A model generated the notes under the pieces. It searched no databases, was not told the origin of the DNA, and saw nothing but the letters and a program-made list of their open reading frames with translations. From Metridium senile (lineage: Eukaryota; Cnidaria; Anthozoa; Actiniaria; Metridiidae), in NCBI GenBank assembly GCA_949775045.1, contig OX459110.1, forward strand, positions 5,030,229 to 5,094,228: a stretch of DNA of 64,000 nt, read 5' to 3'. Below, in pieces: positions 33,696 through 45,511 of this stretch (position 1 is its first letter; each line of letters opens with the position of its first letter). The translations under genes were made by a program, and so were the position numbers.

Positions 33696-36279
33696 ATTCC
33701 CGGATGTGAGAGGAAGATGGCGGTCTTCCCGCGCTCTCCGTCTTCTGTAATTGATTTTCCTTAATACCATCTCAACTTTATTATATTTTCTGGTGCAAAA
33801 TGGACGAGAAGAAACTTAAAACCATGATAGAAAGCGTACTCGAGTTGAAGTTAGATCCCATAGCGAAAACGCTCGAGGAGGTCAAACTAAAGATTAGCAA
33901 ACTCAATGACATCGAGAAAGCCATAACATTTCTAAGCAATAGATATGACGAGATTTTCGAGAAAGTCAATAAACTTGAACATGATAATGGTCTACTTCAG
34001 CAAGAATGTAAAAGCGTTAGCATGGAACTACACCAATCCACAAATTCTATCACCCAACTTAAGCAAGAGGTTAACAACTTGGAGCAGTACTCTCGAAGAG
34101 ACTGTTTAGAAATGCGAGGTATTCCAGCTACAGACGACGAAGATACTGATGAGCTAGTAAAGCAAGTTGGAAAGCTAATGGATGTACAAATAGTTGATGA
34201 GGATATATCAACAAGCCATCGCCTGCCTTTGCCATCCTATGTTAGAACGAATCGCAATGCAAAAAGTCGTGATCCTGTTATAATCGTAAAGTTTGTTCGC
34301 CGCGACATACGTGATAGATTCTACAAGTCGAAACACAATCTAAGAAACAAATCTACGAGGGATCTGGGGATGGTTCGCATGGAAGAGAGAAAGATCTTTA
34401 TTACCGAAAGTTTAACTCAACAAAACAGGAAACTATTCAATCGATGTCAACAAGCCAAAAGAGATCTGGATTTCAAATTCATCTGGACTAAAAATGGAAA
34501 GATTCTGATGCGTAAAGACACTGATAGCCCAGCTTTATCGATCACCAACGAATGGGAACTACAACGTCTCCTTGATGACTTTGATTCTTAATCAGTTAAA
34601 GATCAGAAACGACTTCTTTACAACTATCACCAGGACTGTGATTCATAATCACTCAGAGTTAAGTAAACAAATCTATGATATCTAAATGACTCCCGATATT
34701 GAAAATTTACCTCAATTAGAACTATTATCGGCAATGAACTCATTTAATGATCTTTCAAACATTGATCCCGATACAAATATTCCTTTACATTCTAACTTTA
34801 ATTATTACACGACCGAAGAGTTTTCTAACAATCATCAAATTAGTACTTGTTCTTCAAGTAAATATTTTTCAGTTCTTCATTCAAACATAAGAAGCCTAAA
34901 TGCTAATTTTGACAATCTTATTCAGATGTTAAGTGAGTTGAATCACAACTTCTCTGTTATTGGCTTAACCGAAACTAAATACCAAGTCTCTAGGGAGCAA
35001 GTGTTAAATACTTCAATGCCGGGATACAACTTTATTTCTCTGCCTAGTTTATCAAATTCGGGAGGTGTGGGTTTCTTTGCCTCCAGCAAATTAAGTTATA
35101 TTACCAGAAATGATCTCTCTATTAGTACGGTTGACTATGAAGCCTTATGTACCTGATTGCTTTAAATTAGCTAAAGTAATCCCCATCTTCAAGAAAGGAT
35201 CTCAACTGGACCTTAATAACTATCGCCCAATTTCCTTATTATCTGTTTTTAATCGAATTTTAGAAAAGCTTATCTTTAAAAGATTGATCAGTTTCATCAC
35301 AAAACACAAAATACTGGAGCTCTTTCAAAGCTAAGGCACTTTGTTAGTACTGATATCCTTATCAATCTTTATTACTCATTTCTTTATCCATTTTTTATTT
35401 ATGCTCTAATAACATGGGGAAATACTTATCAGTCTACGGTCAACCCTCTATTTCTTCGCCAGAAAAAAGCCATTCGCATATTAACCTTTTCTGCCTATAC
35501 TGATCATACTAATCCTCTCTTCATAAATCTAAAGATACTAAAACTTCATGACCTCATCTATTTTCATAATGCATTATTCATGTATGACTATCATGCAGGT
35601 AAATTACCAAGTGTATTTGATCCTTTTTTTGTAAAAATCAAAGAGACACATAACTACAATACCAGACTTGCATCAAAATCTTCTCTTTCTTTGCCTCGTG
35701 TTAGAACTAATTATGGCAAATTCAATATCCGTTTTAATGGTGTAAAGGTTTGGAATTCCATTGATGAAGATCTTAAAATGCTCAGCAGGCCATTGTTTAA
35801 AAAAGAACTGAAAAAAAGACTGATAGATTCTTATGCTAGCTAAGCCTTGTTTTTCTTTTCTTATCTAGTTTTGCTTATAATATTGAATATAATGTACATA
35901 ATAGACCTCCAATATTGCCATCTATAACTGAAATTATATAATTTCGCATTTGTAAATTTATCTTATTTGTAATAATCAAATACTATTGTGCTATCTTAAG
36001 CTGTACATGTATTACCGTCATTTTGTACCTTTTTTCTATTATTTCTATTATTTATTTAATTATCTATTTATTCACAAATTATTCAATTATTAATTAATAA
36101 TTATCTCCTCTTTCAAAGTAATTAAAACATATTCAATAATATATATTAAGCTAACTGTCAAGTCTAGCCTCTGGCTATTACAGTTAGCTACTACTATTGA
36201 ATCTGTTTCAATTAAATATTGTTAAATAAAATTGTAAATATATGTAGTAAATAAAGATGAATTGAATTGAATTGAATTG
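33696..36279 (+). mobile_element. Internally deleted two-ORF LINE inserted in a zinc-finger exon
   Basis: The 5' leader contains aagatggcgg. ORF1 (33800-34591, 263 codons) is intact, with a coiled-coil region (NDIEKAITFLSNRYDEIF to NNLEQYSRRDC) and an L1-ORF1/transposase-22-like RNA-binding part (IVKFVRRDIRDRFYKSK). ORF2 begins at 34686 with the endonuclease N-terminus (VLHSNIRSLNANFDNL, VIGLTETK). It jumps by internal deletion near 35140 into the RT start (KVIPIFKKGS, NNYRPISLLSVFNRILEKL) and by a second deletion near 35330 into the C-terminus, ending at 35843 (VWNSIDEDLKML). The 3' end is a (gaatt)n tail. The order matches CR1/L2-type LINEs. The element cannot move by itself. Confidence 0.85.
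33800..34591 (+). CDS. LINE ORF1 protein (coiled coil, RNA-binding type)
   Basis: The 263-residue frame is intact and starts MDEKKLKTMIES. Heptad-like leucines run from about residue 20 to 100. The part from about 105 to 250, with CLEMRGIPATDDED, PVIIVKFVRRD and KGILMRK-like KNGKILMRKD, matches the RRM-like and C-terminal layout of L1-type ORF1 proteins. It would coat the LINE RNA as a trimer. It may still be translated although ORF2 is deleted. Confidence 0.75.
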   Translation: MDEKKLKTMIESVLELKLDPIAKTLEEVKLKISKLNDIEKAITFLSNRYDEIFEKVNKLEHDNGLLQQECKSVSMELHQSTNSITQLKQEVNNLEQYSRRDCLEMRGIPATDDEDTDELVKQVGKLMDVQIVDEDISTSHRLPLPSYVRTNRNAKSRDPVIIVKFVRRDIRDRFYKSKHNLRNKSTRDLGMVRMEERKIFITESLTQQNRKLFNRCQQAKRDLDFKFIWTKNGKILMRKDTDSPALSITNEWELQRLLDDFDS

Positions 36280-36544
36280 AATGTTCTTATTGTGATAGGA
36301 AGTTTACACGAAAACATGAATTAAAGAAACATCTTAGAATACATACTGGAGAGAAACCCTTTGAATGTTCTTATTGTAAGAAGAAGTTTGCACAAAACAG
36401 TAATTTAAACAAGCATCTTAGAATACACACTGGAGAGAAATCTTTTGAATGTTCTCACTGTAAGAAGAAGTTTACACAGAGGTCTAGTTTAAAGAGACAT
36501 CTGACATTACATTAAAACAGTGCATACTGGAAGAGAAAATTGAA

Positions 36545-37245
36545 GGCCCTTGGGGACTCGCGGGTTCATGTATCGGGAATGCTCGTCGGAAATTAAAAAA
36601 AAATCCAATAAATAGGCGTGGTAAATAACCGCTAAAAGGTACCCCACATACATAATAAATAACATTATTATACGACTATTACGTACTTTTACCTTATAAG
36701 GAGAAGAGAACTCGAAAAATATGAAGCCGTATTTATCGAGTTCTGTCCCGGTTAAACCGGTTTTGAACTCGACAATGATATGATATGGCGCGAGAACTTT
36801 GAAAAAACTCATAAAATTGGCTCTAAAAAGCCAAACAAATATACATTTTTATCATAGATGGAGTCGTATAATAAATAACTTATTTGTGATTTTCCCCGTA
36901 GTACGGGCGGACATTTTACTCGTTATGCGCATTTTCAAAAATAAATAAAATACATTCACAACTCGTAAAATATCCGCCCGTATTACGGGAAAAATCACAA
37001 GTAAGATGTAAATATACAATCTCACATGTAACTGTTTACACTCTACAGTAACCGCGAACTAGCGAGAGCTGTTTGATTGGAATACTCTTGACATGCTATA
37101 CCCCATGATATTTATCTGCCATATGATCTATATTCAATATGAATTACTTTTCTTCTTCGGTAATTATACCAAATCATTCATTTTAACCCCTAAAACATAC
37201 GACGAGCATCCCCGATACTTTTACCCGGGAGTCCCTTCCCCCGGG
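36545..37245. mobile_element. TIR element with nested hairpin
   Basis: The left end (cttggggactcgcgggttca, then tatcgggaatgctcgtcg) is mirrored at the right (cgacgagcatccccgatac, then ccgggagtccct). A second hairpin inside (about 36884-37004) has arms around cgggcggacattttactcg. The element is absent from the matching place after copy 1 (about 22930-22960). Confidence 0.6.
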
Positions 37246-40200
37246 CTTAAATGAAAAAGTTATAACAGTTTGATATATAATTTGTATATTTTAAAATCAG
37301 TAATAGTTAATAATGTCAATTGTACATGTGTTGTAGATTTGATAATAAATATCAACATAACAATTGAACTGTTTTGTTTTTACTGAAATCATCGTTAGGT
37401 TCAATTAATGTCAACTATATAATAGTATATGAAAATAGAGCAGAAAAGTAGATCAATAACAGTTGTAGTGATTGTTGTAAATAAAGACCTTTGCTTTAAT
37501 ATAGTTACTATGGGACTATAGGTCTGGGTTGTGATGGATACTGTTGTGATGTTATGAAATGTTTTTTTCATTTCTTGAGTTTTTATTGCATTTCCAAGAT
37601 GTTTTGCGATATTATTTTATACTAAATGGAAGATAATTATCTAAAGTACAGTCTTAGCATGTTTCCGTGGAGCGAAATGATATGGCAAACGATGAGTACA
37701 TTTCTTAACTACACTGGTTCTTCAGAGCTTCAATTCAAACCCAGGTTTTCCAAATACATCCTTTGATTTCTCGTCATATGATTTTCTAGGTCCGATAGGT
37801 ATAAATGGAAATTTGAAAATTTGATGTAAGAATACTTCAATTATGAAAAAAATAGCATCTTGTCATGAAGTTTGCATTTCCCGCCCCACCCAAAAGCGAA
37901 GGTAGAGGGCCCTGGGAACGATAGAATTATTTTAATATCAAATATGAATTGATCTAAATCGAAAAATTATAGTGCATTTCAGCCATTCCAACCATCTTAA
38001 TTCTATTGTTGCTCACTTTGATGTGACGTCACCTACTAGAATCGAGCTCTGATTGGCTGATGTACTGTTTTGGTTTCTCAAATATCAAAACAAAGCAGGG
38101 TAGTCAAATTTGGTGACTTATCTGGACTGATATTCAAAAATCATCCAAAGCCCGCCCGCTCGCCCGCTTGATTGAGATGTCCACTCTATATACAGCCCAG
38201 GAACACGCGTCCACAGGCACCCTGACGAGATTAGTGTCGTTACTAACTCTAAATGCTGGATACCAGCATTGATTGTGAATATAGATTTTTTAATTCCATA
38301 TTCACGTTCGTTACTCATTAATTGGTTCAGTTCAAATTACTACTGCTGAAAACCTATTAATCTCTACTTTACGTGGATAAAAACACTACTTTGATGTGCA
38401 AATTTTCTCTCGTTCCAGTTTACTCAGGGGGGAAATTAAATTTGTGTTGAATTAATGAGAAAAAATTTGGCCGTGCAAAACACCAGTTTGCCCTTCGAGT
38501 AAACTGGAACGAAAGGAAATGTGTACGTGGTGAATTGTCCATTACATCTTTTAACATTAATATTAAAGGCGGGGTAGTAATGTCAAAAATAGCCCGAATT
38601 TCTTGATCAATCTGCAAACAATTCATATTCTAGGTAATGTATTTGCGAGCAGGCCTGCATGCGAATTCACCAAAGTTGTTAGCCTTGAGTCCGTGCATAT
38701 TTGTAATGCGGCATTTTATAAAGATATAAATAAAATGAAGGGAAAACCCCCAGCTCGCCGTTTATTCAACCAACATTCGCATGTATTTCGATATTTGAAT
38801 ATATTGAAAGAAGAAAATAAACAAGGATTAAGAGTGCAATGTTCATGTGAAACTTCTTTGCACCTTGATTTAATATAAACATGCTTCTTGGAAGGGAATT
38901 TAGTCGAGCTCCTTTCATGGAAGGAGGTTCGCAGAGTCGTGTTTTTAACTGCGAATGTTGTTTCGACTTGTTTCGACATAAACCGTCGCTATCAAGACAT
39001 TACATGAAAAACCCAACTCACTGTTCTAACGCCCGGTTAAAGCTTGTAAATGTGTAATTGACCTGTTAGATTCATTGAACTTTTGAAGTCGTGAAGTTGA
39101 CCGTCGTCCTGGCCTAATGTAAAACCCGCACTGACCAATTATCATTTCGAGCTGAGGGAGGGGAGCCTCAACGTATTAAAAAAAGTTTATTTGATGCTTT
39201 ACATTTTCAAGAATGATTTTATTTTATTGACGATAATTGTTATATCATGTTGTAAATATTGTTGTATATTGATTTTTAAAAGTTTTTTGAGTTTTAGTTT
39301 CGATTTTTCTGACCGAAAAAAATCATTCGTACCCTACTCTACTGAGGCAGGTTTTGGTGCTCATTTTTTTCCTGTCATGGGTTATGCTAACAACTTGAGC
39401 TTGTTAGCTTCGCGCTGATTGGCTAGTTATATTTTCTTGTATATAATCTAGTTTGTATTAAAATTCATCTATTTCAAAAATTTCGCATTCAAAGCCACAG
39501 TTCCCAAATTGAGCTGCCTGTGAAGTATGTCGGTATTTATTCTCTTGTTATCCGCAATTTCTCTATATCATATTTTGGTTGTACGGGTTTGTCTTATGTA
39601 ACCATAACAGGTTGTTGCATTAGTCGATGATAATGAAACAAACATTTTTTCTGAAAAATCACGTAACAAATCATTCACAAATTATGTTCATATTAGAATA
39701 ACTTTATAGGGCATTGTAACGCATTTTAATTTGCGGATTAAAAAATGAACAAATCAGCGGGCTAAAATATACAGATTAGATCGTTGCTCTTTTGAATGAA
39801 AATGCCTTTTTAGCTTAATAAATGCCCTATATATCGCTGCGCTCGGGCTAAAATGTACTTGAGTCGGGCCAAAAGCACATTTACGTCCGCGAACCTCAAC
39901 TCGGTATTTCTACCAATGACCTCAATCGTGAGACAATTGATTAAGTATCCTTTTAATTTCACATTCCACGATGAATAACCTATTTCCTTCTATTAACCTC
40001 AACTCTATTGTTATATTACCGACATTCTTTGCAATCTTCATAGTATAGACTGTTGGTTCAGCGGTTACAACGATTTTTGAAATAGGTGTATTAATATTAT
40101 TGTTACTTATTTTTAATAATAATAAAGGACAATAATGAGCAATAATTAATGCATAGAAAATCAAGTGAGTTCATTGAGTTTGATTATAAAATACGTGACT

Positions 40201-40742
40201 TCTTCAGGCCAATAAAAGCAAAATGATGACGTCATTTTCCTCAAGTACCATAATGATTTAGGAACTGATTTGCTTTATTATTCGAATTCTCATTTCCTTA
40301 ATTGGCACCAATTATCACACTGACAGAGGCTGAGTAGTCTTAGTGGTATGTGACGCTCCGTATTACGCAGATTGTCCATTTTTAAACCCAATGGACACTA
40401 TCTATTGATATTCATTATTCGATACGGAATATATGAATACAGTAGTTCGATTTTGACATACAGCCTCGTCGTTCACTGTTAAGGTGTCATGATGGTAAAT
40501 ATTCATTGTTTGATTATTATTACAGGTGTCTATGAAGACCTCCAAGATACTGCGTTTCATTACCCGATAATTACCCTGGCTATTCGTATCTCGCTTTGGT
40601 ATTGATAAAACTGACGGCAACTGTAAGCAACAACAAATTTTGAGCGAACAAAAAATTAGACCAAAAGAGCCCATTTGTTTCAAGGTTTGAGTTCACAGTT
40701 ATTCTAAAGGAGTAAGCAAGATCACACCATTCAACAAACTCG
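37246..40742. other. Intergenic with repeat fragments, no gene supported
   Basis: 37260-37560 is the 3' flank of duplication unit 2. A MITE fragment with accgaaag-like cgaaggtagagggccctggg is near 37890, related to one at 48880. Inverted arms ctcgttccagtttactc / gagtaaactggaacga lie near 38410 and 38496. The open frame at 38603-38878 has no recognisable domain. The fold-back block cacactttgaagcctgcaaa has degenerate copies near 39500 and 40010-40080. Confidence 0.4.
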
Positions 40743-41690
40743 ATGAACTCAAGTGTCAACATTAAGGGGAAAGAACATGCTAGACTCGTTGCTGATAGTC
40801 TCAGCTGGTTCTGGATTGCAAGTTTTGTTGTATCAATTATTACTATTGTCGGTAACTCGATTGTCATTTTACTGATTGCATTATTCGCAAGACTAAGAAC
40901 ACGACAAAATGCTTTGATCCTGTCGCTAGCTGTAGCAGATTTATCTATTGGACTTTTCGTTACTCCTACGATGTTTGCTTGCGGTGCATGGATAACCTGT
41001 GAGCACACCCTGCAAATTGTGTTTTATAACTTCTTACTGCTGTCTTCAACTGGTAATCTACTAGCAATGACTTTTGACCGTTACATAGCAGTCATATATC
41101 CATTTAAATACCAGAGAATCATGACCGTTAAGATGGTAGTGTTGTTGATAGCATTAGCCTGGGCTATCCCTTTCACAGCCTCTTTCATCCGCTTAACGTG
41201 GCGTTACTCTAATCCTAGCAATCTTAGTCACATTGAAAACAGCTATATGTTGGTCATGGATATAGTATTTGGAATAGCGCCTTGTGTTGGTCTGTTACTA
41301 ACATATGCTCGTATCTTTATGGTTGTTCGTAAACATAGAATACAAAACAGCCATCAGATGAATGAAGTCAGATACAATAATAACAACGTGACCGTTTCAC
41401 AACCATTCCCCACGCCAATAACAGGCCGAACACGTAGAGTCAAATCAGTCGAGTCTCTTGGTGGTGTAATCGTGGTGTTTGTTGTTTGTTATTGTCTAAA
41501 TGTTTCAGTTTCTTTTTGTTTAAACCTTAGACTATGTACTGTTGATATCTACGTAAATGAGATCTCGTTACTTCTCGTTATGCTCAATTCTGCCATTAAT
41601 TTCTTGGTGTATTCAATATTAAAAGGAGATTTTCGACGTGAACTCTTAAGGATTTTTAGGAAACTAAACCAGATTAGAGCAATACAGTAA
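40743..41690 (+). CDS. Single-exon class A (rhodopsin-like) G protein-coupled receptor
   Basis: The 315-residue protein has seven hydrophobic segments. TM1 carries GNSIVI (Asn38), TM2 LAVADL (Asp66), and TM3 starts after Cys86 and ends in DRYIAVIYP (112-120). TM4 has Trp140, a basic loop follows TM5 (about 190-235), and TM7 ends NSAINFLVY. A plasma-membrane receptor for a small ligand is the family expectation; the closest look is to amine/melatonin/adenosine-type receptors, which I cannot resolve further. Odd points: the NPxxY proline is Phe287, TM6 has CYCLN instead of CWxP, and extracellular loop 2 lacks the Cys that usually pairs with Cys86. The chosen start gives a short N-terminus with an NSS glycosylation site; no signal peptide is seen. 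Confidence 0.85.
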   Translation: MNSSVNIKGKEHARLVADSLSWFWIASFVVSIITIVGNSIVILLIALFARLRTRQNALILSLAVADLSIGLFVTPTMFACGAWITCEHTLQIVFYNFLLLSSTGNLLAMTFDRYIAVIYPFKYQRIMTVKMVVLLIALAWAIPFTASFIRLTWRYSNPSNLSHIENSYMLVMDIVFGIAPCVGLLLTYARIFMVVRKHRIQNSHQMNEVRYNNNNVTVSQPFPTPITGRTRRVKSVESLGGVIVVFVVCYCLNVSVSFCLNLRLCTVDIYVNEISLLLVMLNSAINFLVYSILKGDFRRELLRIFRKLNQIRAIQ

Positions 41691-42479
41691 AACCCACATT
41701 ACAGAACCAGTGGATTAAGACAATCAAGCCGAAGATTTGCAAATTAAGCACCCCGGGCAATATATAAGAAACTGACATAAGCTATATATAGAAAACCAAT
41801 TCAACCTGACACGTATAAAATCACTGTTTTTTGCTGAATGAGCACGAGAATTGAAAAGAAAACCTGGAGAAAACAAGAAATGCATTTTGTATTGATTGTC
41901 ATGAAATAATATGGAATGTATTCTGGATTTTCATAATTGCATACGATATTTGATTACAAGAGACAGTATTGAAGCGGATTTGATCATTTTATATGGAAAA
42001 TCCGCTACAGAAGCTCATAATTATTATTGAATAAAAAGTCAGCATCAAATTTATAGATGATATTTATCATAGATATAAAATAACTATTAGAAATTACGCA
42101 TTCTGCAGTTGATTGAAGTGTTTGCTTGAACTATGAGAGCGCACATCACGCGCGTGTGCATGTGTGCATCAAATGTACATTATATATTATAATATTCATG
42201 AATAATTAAATAATAATTAGTATAGGAAATTACACCGTTCGAGAAGAATTAATGAAAAATACCGCGCGTATTTGATGAAAATGAATTAATACCACGAGTG
42301 CGTAGCACGAGTGGTATTAATTCACTTTCATCAAATACAAGCGGTATTTTTCATTAATTCTTCGAGAACATAGGTGTAATTTCCTTTTAATATCACATAT
42401 ATAAAAAATACGAGTTTCTGAGAATAAAAGTGCAGGGAAATGAATCAATTTTGAAGCACAGAAGTTCCCGGATGTGTGC

Positions 42480-42544
<65 letters not shown>

Positions 42545-42604
42545 TAAAAATAATAATAATAATAAAAATAATAATTTTTTTTTTTTTAAAATTAAAAAAA
42601 AAAA

Positions 42605-42691
<87 letters not shown>

Positions 42692-44329
42692 TTTATTAAA
42701 GTGTATTAATTGTATTAATTGTAATTAATTAATTAATTGCACGGTATTAAGAAAAAATTCAAAGTTCGTCAGCCAATAGGAATCGAGTATTTTTTATAGA
42801 TGTGATATTAATAAAGAAATCTGCAAATCTCAACTTGAAGTTTTAACTTGAATTTTCTCGGCCAGATTTACTTTTATTTTCACAATTTTAGTAAAATATC
42901 AAATAACTAACGTTAGTCTTTCATAAGTACTATACATTAGTATCCAACTAGTCATAGACGAGTAAAAATATCGCAGGAGTAGGACTGGAACGAGTAAAAA
43001 TATCCAGCGATATTTTTACTCGTCTATCTTGCCCTCAAGTTAGACAATATTTTGCATTATAAAAGAACAAAAATGTTTTGATTGGATAATAAATAACTTA
43101 TTAAACAGTTTGATATGTAATATGGCTGGATATTTTACTCGTTAACTTGCATTTTGACTCGCCCGGAGGCTCGTCAAAATACAGCGTTTCACTCGTAAAA
43201 TATCCAGCCATATTACACATCAAACTGTCTAATAAGATATATATATTCGCGTTCGAACTGAATGCGGTATACAATGTATACAATTTATTTTTTTAGTATA
43301 AAGAACGAAGAAGACTCGATTCATTGGTAGAGTGCAAGTAGTACGTATAGAGCGCTATAACACAATATCTATGAAATAAAATAAAATTGCTATTGTTCAG
43401 TCTTTTTTAGTAACAGTATAAGTCACTATCAAAGACAAGTAAAGCTGTAATTAGTTTTTTTTCTTTTTTTTCTTTTGTATTTGATGTTTTTGGTTGAGTA
43501 AGAGTCACTAAATAGAAACTAGTAGTTCATAACTATTATGTTTCTATTTCATAGTTAAAATAACCATAAAAAAAACCATATAGTATTGCTAATGTTTCGC
43601 AGATATACCGGTTGCACGGCACTTCATGCATATACAATTTTGTTAAGACTTGATTAAACCCAGAGAAAACCGAAGTTACCAAGTCCTTTTTCATGTTTGT
43701 AGTAATATTTCAAAAACGAGTACGAGTGTTTCATTAGGGTTTCTAAACACGATAAAACATTTGAAAGCACGAGGCCGTAGGCCGAGTGCTTTTATTGTTT
43801 TTGAGTGTTTGGAAACCCTAATGAAACACAAAGCACGAGCTTTTTGGAATTACTTCTCAGTCGAATAAATACTGAATTCATTATGCAGGAATGTGGCTAG
43901 TTCTTTATAATATAATAGGTCACTCATTATGTTGCTTGGGATTATGAGAGTTCTTTTCAATTCCTCTCGTGCGGAATTTATTGGATTTCGAAATACTGTA
44001 GGGTTTATAAGGAGTGTTACGGGGTTCTTACTTGAAGTTGTTCAAAAAGGCTTAGAAAATGTTCCTTTAAGTTCATGATCAGTTGAGCAATATTTTTCAA
44101 ATTGTACTCTAAATATAACTTGTAACTACCTACATAAGTAGGGGTTTTTTTTCATTTTCTTTAGAGAATAATCCAAATTGTCATTTAAATATAAGTTGTA
44201 ACTTCAGTAGGGATCATTAAAGATGCGAATAAAGTTCATTTATGTGAGTACTTGACGTCAGTGTAATTTCTGATATAATATATACAGAGTATTTGATGGC
44301 GTGGGAAATAAGACTCTACTTTGCCAACC
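41691..44329. other. Gene-free stretch of fold-back repeats and AAT microsatellite
   Basis: Successive inverted repeats are visible: about 42230-42375 (arms around gaattaataccacgagtg), 42957-43027 (gacgagtaaaaatatcgc), 43097-43240 (cagtttgatatgtaatatgg and actcgtaaaatatccagcc) and 43690-43860 (gtgtttcattagggtttc). A (AAT)n tract occupies 42479-42690 with an inner A/T-run block. No coding region is supported. Confidence 0.6.
42479..42692. repeat. AAT microsatellite
   Basis: Perfect aat/ata triplets on both sides of an A/T homopolymer block (about 42541-42606). Confidence 0.95.
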
Positions 44330-44331
44330 AA

Positions 44332-44440
44332 ATCACCAATAGCTCAGCTGGTATGAAGTGGGAATTCAACTCCAAGGGTTGCAGGTTCGAGACTCGGACA
44401 TGCCAATAAAAAAAGGGGAAAAAAATAATGGAAAAATAAT
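44332..44440 (+). mobile_element. tRNA-like SINE head
   Basis: A tRNA-like stretch has an A box (tagctcagctggt) and a B box (ggttcgagact) about 45 bases apart, followed by an A-rich tail. It differs from the other SINE family in this window. The anticodon arm is imperfect and no CCA-adjacent acceptor pairing is clear, so a functional tRNA is unlikely. Confidence 0.5.
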
Positions 44441-45084
44441 AATAATGTAAATTAGGTAGAAAGGTTAAGGGAATAAAGTATAGTAAGGTAGGTAGGTAAC
44501 TAGGGAATACTAATTCTTTTCAGATTTCCCACCATTATGTAGATTTAGAAATATTTTCATCACTAGTGATGAAAATATTTCAAACACCGGTCAACCCGAG
44601 TATAATCGTGTTTCATCGGGGTTTCAAACCCATGCACGTGGTACAAATGGTGTGCTAACATTGGTTGATTAGCTCATGAATTATTAATGAGTCTGAGAAT
44701 AATAATTATTGTTGTGTTTATAAATAACTATGTACTTATAGTAGAGTTAAGACATTTAACATGTGAAACAAAATTAAATAGTCAAGGTGAAATAGTCAAA
44801 TAGACACAAAAGAAAACAATGGAATTAGAGACTGCTCAGGTGTATTAGTCGAATATCTATTTCACGGCTAAAATGACTTCCCTCTAAAAGCTAAATTTCA
44901 ACGGATAATCTTTGGAAAAAGGGGAGTTTGTTGTTTTTGTTAGTTGTTTTGATTGTTGAATTAGGTAAACTGTACATGTCTTTCTTGTAAGTTGACATAT
45001 CACACGTTGACTTGTTGTTTTAACTGCTAATCTATCATCCAACGAGTGAAAAGCAGGGCATCCTGTTAACCAGGGACTGGACTG

Positions 45085-45182
45085 GACCCAGAAAACACGG
45101 ACTGGACTGAGTCCGTGTTTTACAAATCGTTGTAAAACACGGACTCAGTCCGTGTTTTACAACGATTTGTAAAACACGGACT
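45085..45182. repeat. Multi-arm palindrome around gtaaaacacggact
   Basis: Copies of gtaaaacacggact and agtccgtgttttac alternate in both orientations around acgatttgt / acaaatcgt. Several alternative hairpins can form. Confidence 0.75.
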
Positions 45183-45445
45183 GACACATCAGATAAATAA
45201 GGTTATCAGATTAGTAACATGATAGAGTCACGTACAGATAACTCAATGCAACGCAACTCACAGAACAACAACTACCGCTCACGGTCTCATAATAATAATA
45301 ATAATAATAATAATATGCCTCAGTGAACTACTGACACACCCACTGAGTAGTTCACACAGGGATTCCATAGGCGGAATTTAGAACTCAAGCTCGATTCTGA
45401 TTGGCTAAAATCTGCGTGAACCATCATGGAAACTAGTGACAAAAG

Positions 45446-45511
45446 TATAAAAGGGCTACCCTACCCTAGTGAGGTTCTCTGTGTCATTAGAGTTGTTTGA
45501 CCTCGTATCAG
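45446..45511 (+). promoter_or_regulatory. Candidate TATA promoter with short first exon
   Basis: tataaaag at 45446 is followed about 65 bases later by a donor (atcag|gtgagc). The layout matches the one at 97-152. No downstream coding exon was found, so this may be a non-coding RNA start or a leader. Confidence 0.3.

Larger units (their letters stand above)
30714..36515 (+). pseudogene. Second WW-zinc-finger copy, broken
   Basis: Exon 1 (30714-30815) is almost identical to 18109-18210 and keeps its phase-0 donor. Exon 2 starts at 32760 after tttcag, with the same 21 bases before the internal ATG (32781). A net two-base loss near 33118-33130 (gactgctggtggtg against gactctgttggtgatg) shifts the frame and gives a stop at about 33129. 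The finger frame resumes as 33091-33594 with five fingers; the last of these ends in catctttga, a TGA where copy 1 has Arg. A LINE (33696-36279) then interrupts a later finger, and three fingers follow (36280-36515). It also lacks the second acidic repeat. Some product from the 5' part or from the 33091-33594 frame cannot be excluded, but the full protein is lost. Confidence 0.85.

Noticed and set aside
38603..38979. Overlapping open frames of 87-91 codons on both strands
   Set aside because: No recognisable domain or splice support; probably chance.
42474..42728. Poly-Asn/poly-Ile frame
   Set aside because: Produced by the AAT microsatellite.
44332..44405. Functional tRNA gene
   Set aside because: A and B boxes are present but arms pair poorly and an A-rich tail follows, so a SINE head is more likely.
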